From Azovibrio restrictus (lineage in GTDB: Bacteria > Pseudomonadota > Gammaproteobacteria > Burkholderiales > Rhodocyclaceae): 8,550 nucleotides of DNA. Shown here piece after piece: positions 6,733-8,550 of the stretch (the first letter of the stretch is position 1; every line of letters begins with the position of its first letter). Position numbers and translations under genes: made by a program. Where the stretch lies: assembly GCA_003252145.1 (NCBI GenBank), contig QKDJ01000188.1, forward strand, positions 1 to 8,550, read 5' to 3'. A model generated the notes under the pieces. It did no database searches. It had not been told where the DNA came from and was given only the letters and a program-made list of their open reading frames with translations.

Positions 6733-6749
6733 GACAGAAATTTGTGAAC
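6714..6749. promoter_or_regulatory. 36-bp perfect inverted repeat, probable autoregulatory operator
   Basis: Arms of 17 bp, GTTCACAAATTTCTGTC (6714-6730) and its exact reverse complement (6733-6749), flank a 2-nt AA centre. The repeat covers the -35 and most of the spacer of the regulator promoter, and its outer base touches the TAG stop (6749-6751) of the exporter gene. A hairpin could form in the exporter transcript, but no U-tract follows on either strand, so an operator is more likely than a classical terminator. Binding by the adjacent GbsR-like protein is inferred from position and from the related site at the DCC operon. Confidence 0.8.
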
Positions 6750-7648
6750 TATCGCTTCAGACTAACGAGCAATACCCCCGCCAATACCAGTCCTGCACCT
6801 ATCATCTGGTGCAAGGAGAGGCTTTCTCCCAACCACCACCAGCCAAAGAAGATGGTGGCCATGGGGCCGATGGTGCCGATCAGTACCGAGCGGGAGGCGC
6901 CGATGCGGCGGATGGCGGCCGATTGCATGAATACGGGCAGGATGGTGGAAAACACGGCCATGGCCACCCCCAGGGCATAGACCTGCCAGGGCAGGATCAG
7001 GGCTTCAAGAGGCTGGCTCAGGGCAAAGTGGGCCAGGGTCCCGGCCGTGGATACCAGCATGCACAGGGCGGTGAACCGGGCACTGCCCAGGCGAGCGATC
7101 ATGGGGCCGCTGCCAGTCAGGTAAATGGCGTAGGTGAAGCTGGAGGCCAGTACCAGCCCGGCTCCCAGCCAGACCTCCTGGCCCTCGGTGGCCAGATCCA
7201 GATCATGGGCGAAGGCAAAGCCGATCCCGGCATAGGAGAGCAGGATGGCCCCGATCTCCCGAGGATGCAGGGGGCGCTTGAAGATTACCACCGCGATCAG
7301 TACCGTCAGGGTCGGGTAGGTGTAAAGAATCAGGCGTTCCAGGGCGGCCGTGATGTACTGAAGCCCCAGGAAGTCCAGGATGCTGGCGCCGTAATAGCCG
7401 GCCAGCCCTAGCACCGTAAGAATCAGCCAGTCCCGTCGGGTAAGCGCGGGCGCAGCCCGTCCCGCCTTCCAGCCCGCCCAGGCGAACACGGGCAGGGACA
7501 GCAGCATGCGGATGGCCAGCAGGGTGACGGCGCTCACGGGCCAGGCATAGGCCAGCTTGACGAAAATGGCCTTGAGGGAAAAACCCAGGGCGGCGAGAAA
7601 AGCCAGCAGGATGCCCAGGCGTTCGGAATTGGGGTCGGCAGAACCCAT
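6749..7648 (-). CDS. EamA/DMT-superfamily transporter
   Basis: A 299-residue inner-membrane protein with about ten predicted helices arranged as two EamA repeats (about residues 10-145 and 160-297). Typical features are the GFSLKAIFVKLAY segment in the first repeat, LERLILYTYPTLTVLIA at the end of that repeat, and the closing GWWWLGESLSLHQMIGAGLVLAGVLLV of the second. Such proteins usually export metabolites, amino acids or drugs; the substrate cannot be read from the sequence. ATG 7648 is preceded by GGAG with 6-nt spacing. It is divergent from a LysR-type gene with 101 bp between them, the usual layout for a regulator and its target transporter. Its stop codon touches the palindrome of the next gene, and no U-tract terminator is seen after it, so some readthrough into the regulator gene is possible. 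Confidence 0.92.
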   Translation of the reverse strand: MGSADPNSERLGILLAFLAALGFSLKAIFVKLAYAWPVSAVTLLAIRMLLSLPVFAWAGWKAGRAAPALTRRDWLILTVLGLAGYYGASILDFLGLQYITAALERLILYTYPTLTVLIAVVIFKRPLHPREIGAILLSYAGIGFAFAHDLDLATEGQEVWLGAGLVLASSFTYAIYLTGSGPMIARLGSARFTALCMLVSTAGTLAHFALSQPLEALILPWQVYALGVAMAVFSTILPVFMQSAAIRRIGASRSVLIGTIGPMATIFFGWWWLGESLSLHQMIGAGLVLAGVLLVSLKR

Positions 7649-7690
7649 GAAATGCTCCAGCGTTCGAGTGCGACCATTAGAACGGTGCGG

Positions 7691-7719
7691 ATTAACCGAA
7701 ACAATTGCTAAGATGCCAA
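7691..7719 (-). promoter_or_regulatory. candidate promoter of the EamA transporter gene
   Basis: On the minus strand TTGGCA (7714-7719) is followed by a 17-nt spacer and GTTAAT (7691-7696), four of six matches to the -10 consensus. It would start transcription about 37 nt before the ATG. It lies next to the LysR-type dyad at 7727-7741, which would sit just upstream of this -35, a position suited to activation. Confidence 0.45.
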
Positions 7720-7726
7720 GCTAACG

Positions 7727-7741
7727 TTCGTTTACAACGAA
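7727..7741. promoter_or_regulatory. LysR-type binding dyad in the divergent intergenic region
   Basis: TTCGTTTACAACGAA has perfect 6-bp arms around TAC and contains the T-N11-A pattern typical of LysR-family recognition sites. It lies 8 nt before the LysR start codon, overlapping its weak ribosome-binding region, and just upstream of the candidate exporter promoter. Autorepression of the regulator together with activation of the exporter would fit; this is inference from position and symmetry. Confidence 0.55.
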
Positions 7742-7749
7742 GGCTGTCC

Positions 7750-8550
7750 ATGGCACTACGCTACGACCTGACCGACTTGGAGCTGTTTCTGGCCATTGCC
7801 GAAACCGGCAACCTCACCCGAGGGGCCGGGCGCGCTAACCTGGCCCCTTCATCAGCCAGTCACCGGATCAAACAGTTGGAGGAAACCCTGGGAGCCGCCC
7901 TCTTCGAGCGTCAGGCCCGGGGGGTGCGTTTGACCCCGGCCGGTCAGACCTTGCTGGGTCATGCCCGGCAACTCTTCGCCCAACTCGAACGCATGCACGG
8001 GGAGCTGGCGCCCTTTGCCCGAGGCATACGGGCCCGGGTCAGCCTCTGGGCCAATACACACGCTACCCACACTTTTCTGCCTGATGATCTGGCGGATTTC
8101 CTGCGTTTTCATCCCCAGGTCAGTGTCAGTCTGGAGGAGCACACCAGCCCGGATATCGTGGAGGCCGTAGCCAAGGGGGAGGCCGAGTTGGGCGTGGTGG
8201 CCGAGTTGCCGGGGGAGTCCATCCTGGGGGCCGGGGTGCGTTTCCTGCCTTACCGGCAGGATCGTCTGGTGCTCGTGGTGCCCGCCGTGCATCCCTTGTC
8301 AGCCCGGGCCGCGGCGCCTTTTGCCGACACGTTGGATTACCCCTTTGTGATGTTGCATGCGGGTTCGGCGATCCACCGCTTTACCGTCCAGGCAGCGGCT
8401 ACCTTGGGGCGGCCTCTGGATGTGCGTATCCAAGTGCGAAGTTTTGATGCCGTGTGCCGCATGGTGGGGGCAGGGGTGGGCATTGGTCTGGTGCCCCGTT
8501 CGGCCGTGGCCGGATTGAAGCTGCGGGAACCCCCGGCCCTGGTGGAACTG
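7750..8550 (+). CDS. LysR-family transcriptional regulator, 3' end beyond window
   Basis: The frame is open from ATG 7750 to the last base (267 codons, no stop), so the gene is cut by the window end and probably lacks about 30 residues. The N-terminal LysR helix-turn-helix is clear at about 1-65: LTDLELFLAIAETGNLTRGA, then SSASHRIKQLEETLGAALFER and GVRLTPAG. A linker helix and the effector-binding domain follow (from about residue 93), including GEAELGVVAE, DRLVLVVPAVHPL and GAGVGIGLVPRS. The effector is unknown. AAGG lies about 7-10 nt before the ATG as a weak ribosome site. Divergence from the EamA exporter gene and the dyad between them suggest that it controls that exporter and itself. 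Confidence 0.93.
   Translation, partial: MALRYDLTDLELFLAIAETGNLTRGAGRANLAPSSASHRIKQLEETLGAALFERQARGVRLTPAGQTLLGHARQLFAQLERMHGELAPFARGIRARVSLWANTHATHTFLPDDLADFLRFHPQVSVSLEEHTSPDIVEAVAKGEAELGVVAELPGESILGAGVRFLPYRQDRLVLVVPAVHPLSARAAAPFADTLDYPFVMLHAGSAIHRFTVQAAATLGRPLDVRIQVRSFDAVCRMVGAGVGIGLVPRSAVAGLKLREPPALVEL

Noticed and set aside
6714..6749. Palindrome as a rho-independent terminator of the exporter
   Set aside because: No T-run follows on either strand, the stem is AT-rich in its middle, and the promoter elements within it point to an operator.
6809..7411. Open frame of 200 codons on the plus strand inside the exporter gene
   Set aside because: Its composition is dominated by Gly, Gln, Asp and Ala, typical of antisense reading of membrane-protein codons; the minus-strand EamA protein explains the region.
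7852..8292. Minus-strand open frame of 146 codons inside the LysR gene
   Set aside because: The plus strand encodes an unmistakable LysR protein with no stop to the window end; the opposite frame has no family features.

Overview
This is a GC-rich, densely packed chromosomal segment from a Gram-negative proteobacterium. Gene content and order (a TlyA-family RNA methyltransferase overlapping metF, a cytosolic PAS/GGDEF/EAL protein, a GbsR-type regulator, an SDR-DoxX fusion) fit a betaproteobacterium best, perhaps in the Rhodocyclales. That placement is an inference from gene style, not a match to a genome. Nothing marks a mobile element, prophage, CRISPR array, tRNA or rRNA. The long open frames opposite the listed genes look like GC-driven shadows.

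Layout. (1) 1-3588, plus strand: the 3' end of a tlyA-type gene, metF overlapping it by 11 bp, and 5 nt later a large PAS-PAS-PAS-GGDEF-EAL protein whose GGDEF motif is degenerate and whose EAL site looks intact. (2) 3593-6082, minus strand, four genes: a DCC/DUF393 thiol-disulfide oxidoreductase-like protein, a small unrecognised membrane protein, an SDR-DoxX fusion, and a DUF2269-type membrane protein. All three junctions are 4-base ATGA overlaps, so this is one translationally coupled operon. (3) 6174-6698, minus strand: a GbsR/MarR-family regulator with its own terminator. (4) 6749-7648, minus strand: an EamA/DMT-family exporter, divergent from (5) a LysR-type regulator (7750 to the window end, cut off), with a LysR-style dyad between them.

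How they fit together. A perfect 36-bp inverted repeat (17-bp arms, 2-nt centre) sits on the -35 element of a strong promoter for the GbsR-like gene. An 18-bp site matching its core at 14 positions lies about 22 nt upstream of the DCC gene, over a candidate promoter. The simplest reading is that the GbsR-like protein represses its own gene and controls the downstream four-gene operon. The operon joins one cysteine-motif redox protein, one NAD(P)-binding fold fused to a DoxX-type membrane domain, and two further membrane proteins, so it may encode a membrane-bound thiol/NAD(P)H/quinone-linked complex of unknown substrate. This regulator-operator-operon unit is the most interesting part of the window. 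The regulator promoter also places its predicted transcription start at the ATG, which predicts a leaderless mRNA.
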